DNA of 28,064 nt from Chloroflexota bacterium. GTDB taxonomy: Bacteria > Chloroflexota > Chloroflexia > Thermomicrobiales > UBA6265. Positions within the stretch are counted from its first letter, which is position 1; each line of letters opens with the position of its first letter. The stretch spans positions 1-28,064 of the forward strand of contig JAFAEX010000070.1 in assembly GCA_023423795.1 (NCBI GenBank), in the 5' to 3' direction. The notes under the pieces were generated by a model. That model had not been told where the DNA came from and searched no databases. It saw only the letters and a list, made by a program, of their open reading frames with translations. Positions 1 to 7,718 of this stretch are shown in pieces. Made by a program: the position numbers and the translations under genes.

Positions 1-50
1 GGGGGGGGGGGGGGGGGGGGGGGGGGGCGGCCCCCCCCCCCCCGCCCCCC
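1..50. other. Low-complexity poly-G/poly-C run at window start
   Basis: The window opens with 27 consecutive G, then mixed G/C with a run of 13 C. Nothing coding or regulatory is recognisable. A run like this at the very edge is typical of a sequencing or assembly artefact, such as dark-cycle poly-G, and not of genomic sequence. It should not be used as evidence for any feature. Confidence 0.8.
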
Positions 51-128
51 GACTCGTCCCGTGTGTCCGCCCAGCAGGGTCGGCCAGCTCCTACGCGACG
101 TGTCCCCCCCACTGGTCGCCAGCCCGCC

Positions 129-968
129 CTACGGCCGGGGACTGCAGTACCCGCCGCCCTCCACGCTGATGCAGATCAGGTCGCCGCAGCACGAGTTGCC
201 CGGAGGCGTGCAGGACTCGAGGTAGCCGCCACACCCCTCGAAGTAGGTCCGGCAAACGCCTTCGATGCACTTGTCGGACGGACGTTCGCAGACGTGGCCG
301 CAGGCGCCGCAGTGGTAGTAGCTGTAGTCGAGGTTGGCGCAGAACCCGCCGCAGTCGGTCTCGGCCGGCGTGCACACGACCGGCTGGGCGGGCGGCTCGC
401 GCGGCGGCACCTGCTCGCAGATGCCCGCAGCGCAGGCGGTCCCCTCGGGGCACGCTGTACCGCAGCGGCCACAGTTGAGGGAATCGTTCGCGAGGTCGGC
501 ACAGTAGGTGACGCAGCTCGTTTGGCCTGCCGCGCAATTCTGGCCCTGGCAGGCGCCGTCGATGCACATCGTGCCGTCGGGGCAGAGGTTGCCGCAGGAG
601 CCACAGTGGGCGAAATCCGACGAGAGATCGGCGCAGTAGTCGCCGCAGTCGGTTCCGCCGCCGGGGCAGGCCTCGGCGGCCGTGGTGGCGGTGCGCGGGT
701 CGGTGCCCCGGTAGACCTCGGTGGCGTCGTCGAGGCCGTCGCCATCGGTATCGGCCAGGAACGGGCTGGTGCCGTAGATCATGGCCTCGTCGTCGTCGTA
801 GAGGCCGTCGCCGTCCATGTCGGACTCGACCTGGGCGGCCCGGGCGGCGCCCCGGCCGGCGAGGGCACCGCCGATGAAGCCGCCGACGAGCAGGAGGAGG
901 GCGGCTCGCCGGGACGGGCGAGCGGCGGCGGCCTCCACCACCAGGCGATCGAACGTTCGGGGGTCCAC
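129..968 (-). CDS. Exported Cys-rich protein with thrombospondin type 3 calcium-binding repeats
   Basis: The protein has 279 residues. The GTG start at 968 is preceded, 7 nt away, by an AAAGGAG ribosome-binding site. Residues ~1-45 form a leader with PSRRAALLLLVGG (Tat-like or Sec) ending in AAQ. Two DxDxDG repeats follow at about residues 50-80 (DMDGDGLYDDDE and DTDGDGLDDATE), the calcium-binding signature of thrombospondin type 3 repeats. Then come three ~43-residue Cys-rich repeats of pattern C-x3-C-A-[DN]-L ... C-G-x-C-G-x2-C-x4-C-x4-C, and a last knottin-like SCTPPGNSCCG segment. It probably acts outside the cell or in the envelope; the function is unknown. The leader-proximal part is clearly paralogous to the protein encoded at 2702-3403, while the C-terminal halves differ completely. 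The existence of the gene is secure; its role is not. Confidence 0.85.
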   Translation of the reverse strand: MDPRTFDRLVVEAAAARPSRRAALLLLVGGFIGGALAGRGAARAAQVESDMDGDGLYDDDEAMIYGTSPFLADTDGDGLDDATEVYRGTDPRTATTAAEACPGGGTDCGDYCADLSSDFAHCGSCGNLCPDGTMCIDGACQGQNCAAGQTSCVTYCADLANDSLNCGRCGTACPEGTACAAGICEQVPPREPPAQPVVCTPAETDCGGFCANLDYSYYHCGACGHVCERPSDKCIEGVCRTYFEGCGGYLESCTPPGNSCCGDLICISVEGGGYCSPRP

Positions 969-1195
969 GGCGCATCTCCTTTAGGCGGGGCAGGCGACCG
1001 GCCTCGGCGCCGGGATCGAACGCAGCGTAGGCGCGCCACCCTCGCAGCACATGGGGAAAACTACCCATTCGGCCGCCGGCGTCCGTCAGTCGCGCCGCAT
1101 CCCTTGTGTCTCGGGACGGCGATGCCGGGCACGGCTTCGGGAGGGTGGGAAGCAACGTCTCCCGCATGCGGACCCGGTCGTTCCTGTACCCGCAA

Positions 1196-1711
1196 TCACG
1201 TCCGGAACGGGGGTCGGATGCACCGCCTGCGGTGGGCGGTCGGGATCTCGCCGCCTCTGTCGTTCGAGCGCACCCGGCCCACGTGCCCGGCGTCGCGCGG
1301 GCGGCGGCCATGCCCGGCCTGCCCGGCCAGGATGCCGCCGGGTAACAGGAAGCGGCCCGACGGTGGTCGCCGTCGGGCCGCTTCGCGAGGGGGTGGACGA
1401 TCGGGCGAGATCCCGGTTTGCCGCCGGCGCACCGGCTCGATCCGGGCGTTGGCAGGGATGTTCTCGGCGTGCGCCTGGTCCCGCGCCCACGGCTCCACGC
1501 ACACGTCGTCGCCCGCGAACGCCTCCCGCCGGACGTAGCCCTGCTGGCAGGTGAAGCGGGCGCCCGCGCATCCCGCGGCGGCGAGCATCGCCGCGCCGGC
1601 GCAGTCGCTGGCGAGGCGGCCCGGGAAGCCCCGGCGGGAGGAGGCCGTGCCGAATCCGGAGCACGCCTCCGATTGGCCCGCTCGCTTACCCGTCCGACCC
1701 GTCGCCTGCAC
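1196..1711 (-). CDS. Putative secreted lipoprotein fragment with one GYVxREA-type Cys repeat; possibly decayed
   Basis: The frame has 171 codons. The convincing part is the first ~85: SSRRGF (Tat-like), a hydrophobic stretch ending in a lipobox-like LAAAGC, then CQQGYVRREAFAGDDVCVEP followed by a helical AHAENIPANARIEP. This resembles the short GYVWREA-PGDxVCV repeat found in secreted actinobacterial and chloroflexal proteins. Beyond it the frame becomes Arg/Pro-rich and runs through a perfect 15-bp hairpin (1349-1384), which looks like a terminator. The natural end is therefore probably near 1390-1430 and the tail is read-through, or a frameshift has removed the original C-terminus. The GTG start at 1711 overlaps the end of the upstream minus-strand frame by 26 bp and has no clear ribosome site; a later start is possible. 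Confidence 0.4.
   Translation of the reverse strand: MQATGRTGKRAGQSEACSGFGTASSRRGFPGRLASDCAGAAMLAAAGCAGARFTCQQGYVRREAFAGDDVCVEPWARDQAHAENIPANARIEPVRRRQTGISPDRPPPREAARRRPPSGRFLLPGGILAGQAGHGRRPRDAGHVGRVRSNDRGGEIPTAHRRRCIRPPFRT
1349..1384 (-). terminator. Perfect 15-bp hairpin, terminator-like
   Basis: Arms 1349-1363 and 1370-1384 are exact reverse complements around a 6-nt loop. There is no strong T-run on either side. It lies inside the open frame 1196-1711, so it more likely marks the true end of the minus-strand transcript than part of a protein. Confidence 0.5.
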
Positions 1712-2084
1712 CCGCCAGCAGCAGGAGCGCGGCGAGGGCGGGGTCGTCCCGCCACCCCACGACGACCTCGGTTGGCCCGAGCACCCGGCCGTCGGCGGTC
1801 ACAGGCCGCACCCGCAGCAGCCACGAATCCGCGGTGAGGGTCAGCACGGCGGCGACCGTGCGGCCGTCGGCCAGACAGGCCCGGAACTCCCATTCGCCGG
1901 CCCTTTGCTGGTCGGGCACGCCGGTTCCTCCGCGGGGCGAAACGCTCCACCACGCCGGGAGCACGGCGGGCTCGATCGAGGGCTCGTCGCCCTGCTCCGT
2001 AGCCGCGGCGCCCCTCGTTCGCGTGGTTCCGCAGCCGCCAACACTTGAAGCGACGTCAGCCTTACCCAAGGCGGACCGTGCCAC
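1686..2084 (-). CDS. Hypothetical protein, beta-rich C-terminal domain
   Basis: The frame has 132 codons; I do not recognise a family. The last ~85 residues look like a real folded domain, with alternating hydrophobic strands and turns (WEFRACLADGRTVAAVLTLT, then SWLLRVRPVTADGRVLG and TEVVVGWRDD) and a short hydrophobic C-terminal helix. The first ~40 residues are Gly/Thr/Arg-rich and may not be translated: the GTG at 2084 lacks a ribosome site, and an internal GTG around residue 40 is possible. It lies just upstream of, and slightly overlaps, the putative lipoprotein frame on the same strand, so the two may form a small transcript. Confidence 0.4.
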   Translation of the reverse strand: MARSALGKADVASSVGGCGTTRTRGAAATEQGDEPSIEPAVLPAWWSVSPRGGTGVPDQQRAGEWEFRACLADGRTVAAVLTLTADSWLLRVRPVTADGRVLGPTEVVVGWRDDPALAALLLLAGAGDGSDG

Positions 2085-2212
2085 GGATCGAACCAGACGC
2101 CATGCCCGCCGTGGGCATCACCGGGTTCGCCTCCATGCATTATTGATTGCGCGGTGCCGATTGGCGACCGGCGGGATGAACCGACGACCAACCGATCCCG
2201 GAGGTTTTCCCG

Positions 2213-2499
2213 GTGGGCGGGCGCGCCTTCGATTCCGTCGCCCGCGCCCTCGGCGCCGACCGGTCACGCCGCGGCGCGTTGGCAGGCCTGCCGGTCGTCG
2301 CCCTCGTTCCACGCGCCGGGGCGGCGAAGCGCCGGTACCCAGGCGGCGGAGCCGGCGCCGCGCATGCCCCGCTCAGCGCCGGGCGGCAGACCCGTCGGCC
2401 TGTGCCGCGGGGAACACCGGGACCGTTCCCCGGTTGGCAGCACGCCGCCGCTCCGCGAACCACACTGGTGCTGGGTGCCTTTCCCCACCCACGTTGGCA
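2213..2499 (+). pseudogene. Remnant 5' end of an exported-protein gene (Tat-like leader)
   Basis: A GTG at 2213 is preceded by GGAGG at 2200-2204 (8-nt spacing). It opens a frame whose beginning, with FDSVARALGADRSRRGALAG and then PRAGAAKRR, has the layout of the N-termini of Thermomicrobia-type exported proteins: FDxLARAL, RSRR, short hydrophobic segment, Ala cleavage region, basic stretch. After about 40 codons the frame turns into featureless Arg/Pro/Ala-rich sequence and runs through a strong hairpin (2500-2536) into the next gene. The start signals look genuine and the body does not, so I read this as a truncated or frameshifted gene. A very short secreted basic peptide is the alternative. 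Confidence 0.35.
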
Positions 2500-2536
2500 C
2501 AGCAAGGCCCGCCGGGTTGCCCGGCGGGCCTTGCTG
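2500..2536 (+). terminator. 17-bp perfect hairpin, terminator-like
   Basis: Arms 2500-2516 and 2520-2536 pair without mismatch around a TTG loop. No T-run follows. It separates the remnant leader at 2213 from the gene at 2702 and argues against translating them as one protein even though the frame stays open. Confidence 0.6.
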
Positions 2537-2701
2537 CGTCCGGAAGCGCCCACGCCACGGCCGCGGTGTGCCGCGAACGACACCTCGGCGGTTCCGCCGG
2601 CGGCAGCCGGCGGCGGGCCGCGGCCGCAGGATGGATCCATCGAACGGGGATGGCCCCGGACGACGCGACGAAGGACCCGTTCGGGGGAAGGGATCCGCGC
2701 C

Positions 2702-3403
2702 ATGACCGCCACGACCACCGTCTTCGTGACCGCCCGCCGCGCCGTCGCCGCCGGCGCGCTCGCCGCGCTGCTGGCCGGGGCCGCCGCGCCGATCCTGACC
2801 CCGTCCGCTGCCGCCGTCGAAAGCGACATCGACGGCGACGGCCTCTTCGACGACGACGAGGCCCTGGTCTACGAAACCGACCCCTTCAACGCCGACACCG
2901 ACGGCGACGCCACCCTGGACGGGGTCGAGGTCGCTCTCGGCTCCGACCCGCGCACCGCCGCCGCCGTTGGCGAGCGCATCGACACCGACCAGGACGGGCT
3001 GAACGACGGCGCGGAGGTGAGCCTCGGCTCCGACCCGCGCGCCTTCGAAACGCTCGACACCGACGGCGACGGGATCACCGACGCCGACGAGGCCTACGTC
3101 CTGAAGACCGACCCGCTGACCGCGAACGCGCCCGACCCGGTCGGCCCGTCCCCGATCCAGACGTCCGGTGACGACGCCGACTCCGACCGCGACGGCCTCA
3201 CCGACCTCGAGGAAACCAGCATCTGGCGCACCGACCCCTTCAACGACGATACCGACGGCGACGGCCTCAACGACGGGTTCGAATCCTCGCGCGTGAAACT
3301 CGATCCGCTCAACCGCGATTCCGACGGAGACGGCAACCTGGACGGCTGCGACCCCGACCCGGAGGAAGCAGGCCCGAAGGTCGGCTGCACCGCCCAGGGG
3401 TAG
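2702..3403 (+). CDS. Secreted protein with seven thrombospondin type 3 (DxDxDG) calcium-binding repeats
   Basis: The protein has 233 residues. The ATG at 2702 follows a GGGGGAAGGG purine tract. Residues 1-38 are a signal peptide (basic N-region with ARR, Ala/Leu core, cleavage near AAA-VES). The mature part is almost entirely acidic repeats: DIDGDGLFDDDE, DTDGDATLDGVE, DTDQDGLNDGAE, DTDGDGITDADE, DSDRDGLTDLEE, DTDGDGLNDGFE and DSDGDGNLDGCD. These alternate with (S/T)DP turns, as in thrombospondin type 3 or OmpA-linker calcium-binding arrays. No anchor, catalytic domain or C-terminal sorting motif follows. Only two Cys occur, both near the C-terminus. It is probably an extracellular calcium-binding structural protein. 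The open frame extends upstream to 2213, but the signal peptide fixes the start at 2702. Confidence 0.85.
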   Translation: MTATTTVFVTARRAVAAGALAALLAGAAAPILTPSAAAVESDIDGDGLFDDDEALVYETDPFNADTDGDATLDGVEVALGSDPRTAAAVGERIDTDQDGLNDGAEVSLGSDPRAFETLDTDGDGITDADEAYVLKTDPLTANAPDPVGPSPIQTSGDDADSDRDGLTDLEETSIWRTDPFNDDTDGDGLNDGFESSRVKLDPLNRDSDGDGNLDGCDPDPEEAGPKVGCTAQG

Positions 3404-3599
3404 CCGGGAGCGCGGAGGCCAAGCCCGCCGCCGTGGTCACCGGGCCAGCATGCGCGGAGCCGATCGGGAGAGCGGCCGTTTCGGCGGGGCGCGTCGCCCG
3501 CATGGACGGGGTCGGCGAGACGGCCTTGCCAGCCGCCTGATCCCGTGGCGCCGACTGCGACCGCGACGGAGACGATCCGTCCGACGGCGCGGGCACGGC

Positions 3600-3902
3600 A
3601 TGTCCTTCATCGACCAGATCCTTGCCGACGACGCCTCGTACGACCGCCGGGAGGAGGTCAACGACGGGACAAGCGTCGTGGCATTCGACGGTGAAGGCAA
3701 CGGGATCGCCGTGCATGTCTTCGCGGGTGAACGCGCACCGCTCCCGGACGCGGCAACGCGACCACCGCCGGCCCGGCCTCCAGGCAGGTCAACGGCGTTG
3801 GACGGATCGGCGCTGGCCGCGGAGCGGTTCGATCGCATCCATTTCCGGAATGGCGTGGTGATTCACCAATGTGCGAGCGGACATCGCGGCAAGGGCCCAT
3901 AA
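3600..3902 (+). CDS. Doubtful small hypothetical protein
   Basis: This is a 100-codon frame beginning MSFIDQILADDASYDRREEV and continuing with a mixed, plausible composition (TSVVAFDGEGNGIAVHVFAG). It ends in RFDRIHFRNGVVIHQC before the stop at 3902. I do not recognise it. The ATG at 3600 has no ribosome-binding site, and the same frame continues open upstream to 3450 with Arg-rich filler. The non-random composition of the first 50 residues is the only argument for coding. It could be a decayed gene. The ~200 bases between 3404 and 3599 show nothing else. Confidence 0.25.
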   Translation: MSFIDQILADDASYDRREEVNDGTSVVAFDGEGNGIAVHVFAGERAPLPDAATRPPPARPPGRSTALDGSALAAERFDRIHFRNGVVIHQCASGHRGKGP

Positions 3903-3948
3903 TCGCCTCGCCGGATTCTTGCCCGGAGCGAGGCGCAGGATGCCTCGC
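3898..3948 (+). promoter_or_regulatory. Candidate promoter -10 and leader hairpin before the multicopper oxidase
   Basis: CATAAT at 3898-3903 matches the -10 consensus at five of six positions; no good -35 is visible 17 nt upstream. Just downstream, GCCTCGC occurs at 3905-3911 and again at 3942-3948, flanking GCGAGGC at 3928-3934. Two alternative 7-bp hairpins are therefore possible, of which only the second lies fully inside a transcript starting near 3910. This is a sequence observation; a regulatory role is inferred. Confidence 0.3.
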
Positions 3949-4031
3949 ATTGGCCGGTTCGATCGGTGGGGGCGTCACCGTTGGCCGCCCCTGCCTCCGC
4001 GCTGCAGCACGGCGCCGCCCTGGGGGACGTC

Positions 4032-5675
4032 ATGACCATGCGCCGGCGGCTCCTGCACCTGGACCGCGAGACATCGGTGTCGCGCGAAGCCCGTCCGGGG
4101 TTTTCGCGGCGTGGGTTTCTGGTCGCCGGCGCCGCCACGGCGGCGCATGCCGCCAGCCTTCGCGCCCATGCGCAGGAGGCAGGCGGCCACGACCACGGGG
4201 GCGACGGCGGTCCGGCGTCCGAGACCGGCCCGGTTGCCGGGGCGGAGCGGGTTCCATTCACGGCGGGCGAGCCGCTGGTCGAACCGGAGGTCCGACGGTC
4301 CGCCGACGGCGTGCTCGAAACCACGCTGCGGGCGCAGTACGCCTATCGCGATGTCGGCGGCTACCGCTTGTTCGTCCGCACGTACGAGGGGAAGGTCCCG
4401 GGGCCGACGTTGCGAATGAAACCGGGCGATACGCTCCGGATCACGCTGGTCAACGACCTGCCGCCGAATCTCGAAACGGCGCCGACCTACGCGGACCAGC
4501 CGCACCAGCTCAACACGACCAACGTCCACTTTCACGGCGCGCACGTGAGCCCTGGCGGCATCTCCGACAACGTGTTCCGCTCGATGGACCCCGGTGGCAG
4601 CTACGACATCGAGATCACGCTTCCTGCCGACCATCCGGCGGGCACGTATTGGTACCACCCGCACCGCCACGGTGCGGCCGACATCCAGATCGCGAGCGGC
4701 ATGGCCGGTGTCATCGTCATCGAGGGCGAGTTCGACGACGTGCCGGAGATCGCCGCCGCCCGCGAGCGCGTCCTGATCTTCGGAGAAGCGGTGTTCGACG
4801 GATTCGGCAGGGTCGAGGACTTCACGACCGTCTTCCGCGAAACGGCCGCGCGGTTCATCACCGTGAACGGCCAGCGCGCTCCCTCCATCGACATGCGACC
4901 GGGCGAGGTGCAGCGGTGGCGGCTGCTCCACACGGGGCACCAGGATGACCTCTATTTCATGCTCGATGGGCATGCGCTGCTCCCCATCGCGCGGGATGGA
5001 ATCGCCCTGGGACGTCTCGGACAAGCGCCACTGCCCCTGTCCGACCCGGACGCGGATCACCCGGAGGCTTTGCTGATCGCGCCCGGTCAGCGGATCGATG
5101 TCCTGGTCCAAGCGGGACGACCCGGAACGTACAACCTTCACGCGCTGCCGTATGACCAGGGTTATCCGTCGCCGAGCGGCCCGATGGCGCAGGTGGTCGT
5201 CTCCGGCGAACCGCTCCGGATGAGTCTCCCGGCGGGCCTGCCGGCGGGACCGCTCGACTCGATTCGCGATGACGAGGTGACCGGCACGCGGCAACTCGTG
5301 TTGACGGCGATCCTGCCCGAGACCGAAGCGGCGGGAACCTGGCAGGAGTTCAGCTTCCTGATCGACGGCAAGATCTTCGACGCCGGCCGGGTCGATCACC
5401 GGGTCGCGCTCGGGGCCGTCGAGGAGTGGACGATCCTCAACCGGCAGGACGACGATCACGTCTTCCACATCCACGTCAACCCGTTCGAGGTGGTCAAGGT
5501 CAACGGCCAGCCGGTCGAGCCGGTCTGGATGGATACCGCCGTCGTCCCGCGCGGCGGCAGCCTTACCTTCCGCTCCCGCTTCCTCGATTTCACCGGCACG
5601 TACGTCCTTCACTGCCACATGATGAACCACGAGGAACTCGGCATGATGCAGGTCGTGGAGGTTTATCAACCGTAG
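4032..5675 (+). CDS. Tat-exported three-domain multicopper oxidase (laccase/CueO-like)
   Basis: The protein has 547 residues. Multicopper oxidases oxidise phenols, metal ions or similar substrates and reduce O2 to water at a type 1 plus trinuclear copper site. All four copper motifs are intact: HFHG (H166, H168), WYHPHRHG (H209, H211), HVFHIH (H476, H479, H481) and HCHMMNHEELGMM (H527, C528, H529, H533, with axial M538). The Tat leader carries SRRGFLVAG (R26/R27) and ends near AHAQ, followed by a short His/Asp/Gly-rich HDHGGDGG linker. The ATG at 4032 is chosen because GGGGGA lies 5 nt upstream; the frame is open to a GTG at 3966. There is no Met-rich insert like that of CueO, so the substrate cannot be stated. 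It stands alone, 364 bp before the nitrite-reductase cluster. A weak 6-bp hairpin (5679-5696) follows the stop. Confidence 0.9.
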   Translation: MTMRRRLLHLDRETSVSREARPGFSRRGFLVAGAATAAHAASLRAHAQEAGGHDHGGDGGPASETGPVAGAERVPFTAGEPLVEPEVRRSADGVLETTLRAQYAYRDVGGYRLFVRTYEGKVPGPTLRMKPGDTLRITLVNDLPPNLETAPTYADQPHQLNTTNVHFHGAHVSPGGISDNVFRSMDPGGSYDIEITLPADHPAGTYWYHPHRHGAADIQIASGMAGVIVIEGEFDDVPEIAAARERVLIFGEAVFDGFGRVEDFTTVFRETAARFITVNGQRAPSIDMRPGEVQRWRLLHTGHQDDLYFMLDGHALLPIARDGIALGRLGQAPLPLSDPDADHPEALLIAPGQRIDVLVQAGRPGTYNLHALPYDQGYPSPSGPMAQVVVSGEPLRMSLPAGLPAGPLDSIRDDEVTGTRQLVLTAILPETEAAGTWQEFSFLIDGKIFDAGRVDHRVALGAVEEWTILNRQDDDHVFHIHVNPFEVVKVNGQPVEPVWMDTAVVPRGGSLTFRSRFLDFTGTYVLHCHMMNHEELGMMQVVEVYQP

Positions 5676-5925
5676 GTCGTGCCGCCAAAACGGCACCCGC
5701 CGGGCGACCGACGACGGCGCCAGGCGTGATGTGGCTCCGACACTGCGGATTTCGGTTGGACGATGCCGGGTCGCGCGGCGAAAGGCGGGCGCGGCGACGA
5801 TCGATGGCGGCGCCAACCCGCTGCCGGTCGATGCCGTCAGCGACGGCGCCCGCAATGCCGCCGAAACCGGCAAACGACTCCTCGCCCGCGTCCCGCGAGT
5901 GGCGGCGGCGCTCGCCGTTCCCGCG

Positions 5926-5993
5926 TCCTACCCCAACGGGTAGGATAGAAGTCACGTAACCACGCCAAAAAACTACCCCCCGGCGCGGGGTAG
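5926..5993 (+). promoter_or_regulatory. Two CTACCC/GGGTAG palindromes upstream of the nirK cluster
   Basis: The 364-bp gap 5676-6039 holds no convincing gene. A perfect inverted repeat TCCTACCC-CAAC-GGGTAGGA lies at 5926-5945 and overlaps TAGGAT (5941-5946), which resembles a -10 box. A second, CTACCCC-N7-GGGGTAG, lies at 5973-5993. Both share TACCC/GGGTA half-sites but with different spacers (4 and 9 nt between the half-sites). They could be operators controlling the cluster that starts at 6040. On the minus strand the second palindrome is followed by six T, so it could also be a terminator in that direction, though no minus-strand gene is present to need one. No FNR/DNR-type TTGAT-N4-ATCAA site is visible. 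Confidence 0.4.
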
Positions 5994-6039
5994 GCCCGCC
6001 GCCGGAAGCCCATCATAGGGGCGCACGGGAGGGACGGCG

Positions 6040-6483
6040 ATGGACGGACGGGGAGTCAGCGGTTGGGGAGCGGCCACCACGGTCATCCCCGCCGCCGCCC
6101 GCTCGGCCGTCGCCGGACCGGGCCCGGCATGGGAACGGTGGGGCTGGGTCGCAGTCCGCGCGGTCGCGGGCTGGACCTGGCTGGACCAGGGCTCCCGCGC
6201 GCTGGCCTCCGCGCCGGACGGCTGGGCGCTCGCCCTGGCGACCGGGCAGGTGCTGGCGGGCATCGCGGTGATGCTCGGGTTCCTGACCGGGGCGGCCGCC
6301 GCCCTGCTGGTGGTCGCCGGGTTGGCCGCGATGGCCGCCGGCGCATCGCCCGCCCCGATCCCGCTGGTCGCGGCCGTCGCGCTCATCCCCGCCTGGCGGC
6401 GGGCCGGCGCGATCGGGTTCGACCACTGGCTGCTGGCGCGCCGGGCCCGGACCCCGGGCGGCGCGGCCAACACGAACGAGTGA
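6040..6483 (+). CDS. DoxX-like integral membrane protein
   Basis: The protein has 147 residues. The ATG at 6040 follows GGGAGGG with 6-nt spacing. About four hydrophobic segments are visible: a WVAVRAVAGWTWLDQG helix around residues 35-55, a GQVLAGIAVMLGFLTG helix, an Ala/Val-rich AAAALLVVAGLAAMAAG helix and a final helix before a basic RRARTPGG tail. The order and the conserved Arg in the first helix fit the DoxX/DoxD family, quinol-linked or redox-associated small membrane proteins. The exact role is unknown. It is first in the cluster, 74 bp before nirK, and may link quinone or thiosulfate chemistry to the exported copper enzymes. Family assignment is moderate. Confidence 0.7.
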   Translation: MDGRGVSGWGAATTVIPAAARSAVAGPGPAWERWGWVAVRAVAGWTWLDQGSRALASAPDGWALALATGQVLAGIAVMLGFLTGAAAALLVVAGLAAMAAGASPAPIPLVAAVALIPAWRRAGAIGFDHWLLARRARTPGGAANTNE

Positions 6484-6557
6484 ACGACGCGGACGAGGAT
6501 CGCGCCTCGACCGCCGGAGCGACAGCCGGGAACGCGCCCGGCCGGGAGGAAATGGTC

Positions 6558-7655
6558 ATGGGATTCATGCGGTTGCCGGTCGCCCCGGCGGTCTCCGACG
6601 CGTCGGTCGAAGGATTCATGAACGCCGTTCCCGCCGATCGCCGCGCCCTGCTGCGCGGTGGCGCCGGACTCGGCCTCGCCGCCGCCCTGGCCGGGTTCGC
6701 CGGCAAGGTGTCCGCGCAGGACGAGCACCCGACGCCTCCGGGCGAGACGGTCGGCTCCGACCCGCAAGCGCCCTCGACGGGCGATGCCTCCCCGGTGCCG
6801 GCGGGCACCGCCGAGTTCAAGCTCTACGATCCGTGGCTGGCCCCGGTCGAAGCGGGCGACAAGGACATCACCGTCGCCGCCGTCGATGCCACGGTCTACG
6901 TCGCCAACGACGTGCCCTACGCCGCCTGGACCTTCGACGGCAGCGTGCCGGGCCGCCCGCTGCGGGTCCGCGAAGGCGACATGGTCAACTTCACCTTCAA
7001 GGTCGATGCGTCGGCCTCCACGGCGCACTCGCTCGACACCCACGCCGCCAAGACGCCGCCGGAAGTGAACTACCGGACGATCATGCCGGGCGAGGAGTTC
7101 ACCTGGCAGTTCCCGGCCACCACCGCCGGCGCGTTCATGTACCACTGCGGCACGCCGCCGGTGCTCATGCACATCGGCGCGGGCATGTACGGTGCGATGA
7201 TCGTTGATCCGAAGGACGGCTGGTCGCCGGCGCAGGAGCTGGTCTTCGTCCAGTCCGACTTCTACTTGAAGGAGGGCGAGAGCGGCATCATGGTGCCGGA
7301 CTACACCAAGATGCTCGGGCACGGCGCCGCCGACTTCGTGTGCTTCAACGGCTACGCCAACCAGTACGTGGAAAACCCGATCGAGATCAAGGTCGGCGAG
7401 CCGGTCCGCATCTTCGTGATGAACGCGGGCCCGAACGTGTGGGCCAGCTTCCACGTCGTCGGCGCGATCTTCGACAAGGCCTACGTCAACGCCAACCCGG
7501 CCAACGAACTGCGCGGGTTGCAGTCGATCACCATCGGCCCTGGCGACGGCGCCTGCGTCGAGTTCACGGTCGAGGAGCCGGGCGAGTACGTGGCCGTCAA
7601 CCACGCCTTCGGTCACGCCGCCCACGGCGCGATCGCCATCCTCTCGGCGAAGTAG
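6558..7655 (+). CDS. nirK: Copper-containing nitrite reductase NirK
   Basis: The protein has 365 residues. NirK reduces nitrite to nitric oxide outside the membrane with one type 1 and one type 2 copper per active site. The Tat leader contains ADRRALLRGG (R28/R29) and ends near VSAQ. Two cupredoxin domains follow. Type 1 ligands are H157 (in HSLDTH), C197 (in YHC), H205 and M210 (in HIGAGM); type 2 ligands are H162, H196 and H299 (in SFHVVG), the last coming from the second domain as expected. D160, the catalytic Asp, is present. The C197-H205 spacing of 8 is one shorter than in the classical Alcaligenes type and suggests the divergent branch found in Chloroflexota and archaea. The ATG at 6558 is chosen over 6552 because GGGAGGA (6544-6550) is too close to the latter. 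No haem or third cupredoxin domain is fused. Confidence 0.93.
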   Translation: MGFMRLPVAPAVSDASVEGFMNAVPADRRALLRGGAGLGLAAALAGFAGKVSAQDEHPTPPGETVGSDPQAPSTGDASPVPAGTAEFKLYDPWLAPVEAGDKDITVAAVDATVYVANDVPYAAWTFDGSVPGRPLRVREGDMVNFTFKVDASASTAHSLDTHAAKTPPEVNYRTIMPGEEFTWQFPATTAGAFMYHCGTPPVLMHIGAGMYGAMIVDPKDGWSPAQELVFVQSDFYLKEGESGIMVPDYTKMLGHGAADFVCFNGYANQYVENPIEIKVGEPVRIFVMNAGPNVWASFHVVGAIFDKAYVNANPANELRGLQSITIGPGDGACVEFTVEEPGEYVAVNHAFGHAAHGAIAILSAK

Positions 7656-7670
7656 CGGTCCGATTCCGAC

Positions 7671-7698
7671 GCGGGCGGGGAATCACATCCCCGCCCGC
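7671..7698 (+). terminator. Intercistronic 11-bp hairpin after nirK
   Basis: Arms 7671-7681 and 7688-7698 are perfect complements with a 6-nt loop (ATCACA). No T-run follows, and the ribosome site of the next gene lies about 10 nt later. It may protect the nirK message or lower expression of downstream genes relative to nirK; full termination seems unlikely given the tight downstream organisation. Confidence 0.5.
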
Positions 7699-7718
7699 GC
7701 ACCCAGCGAGGAGACGCC

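Noticed and set aside
1..62. Poly-G/poly-C run considered as a structured or regulatory element
   Set aside because: Its position at the window edge and the pure homopolymers point to a technical artefact.
3975..5873. Long minus-strand open frame opposite the multicopper oxidase
   Set aside because: It is an Arg/Asp/Val-rich antisense shadow of a gene with all copper motifs; very G+C-rich DNA keeps the opposite frames open.
5731..5943. Small 70-codon frame between the multicopper oxidase and the DoxX gene
   Set aside because: There is no ribosome site and no recognisable features, and its end overlaps the TACCC/GGGTA palindrome.
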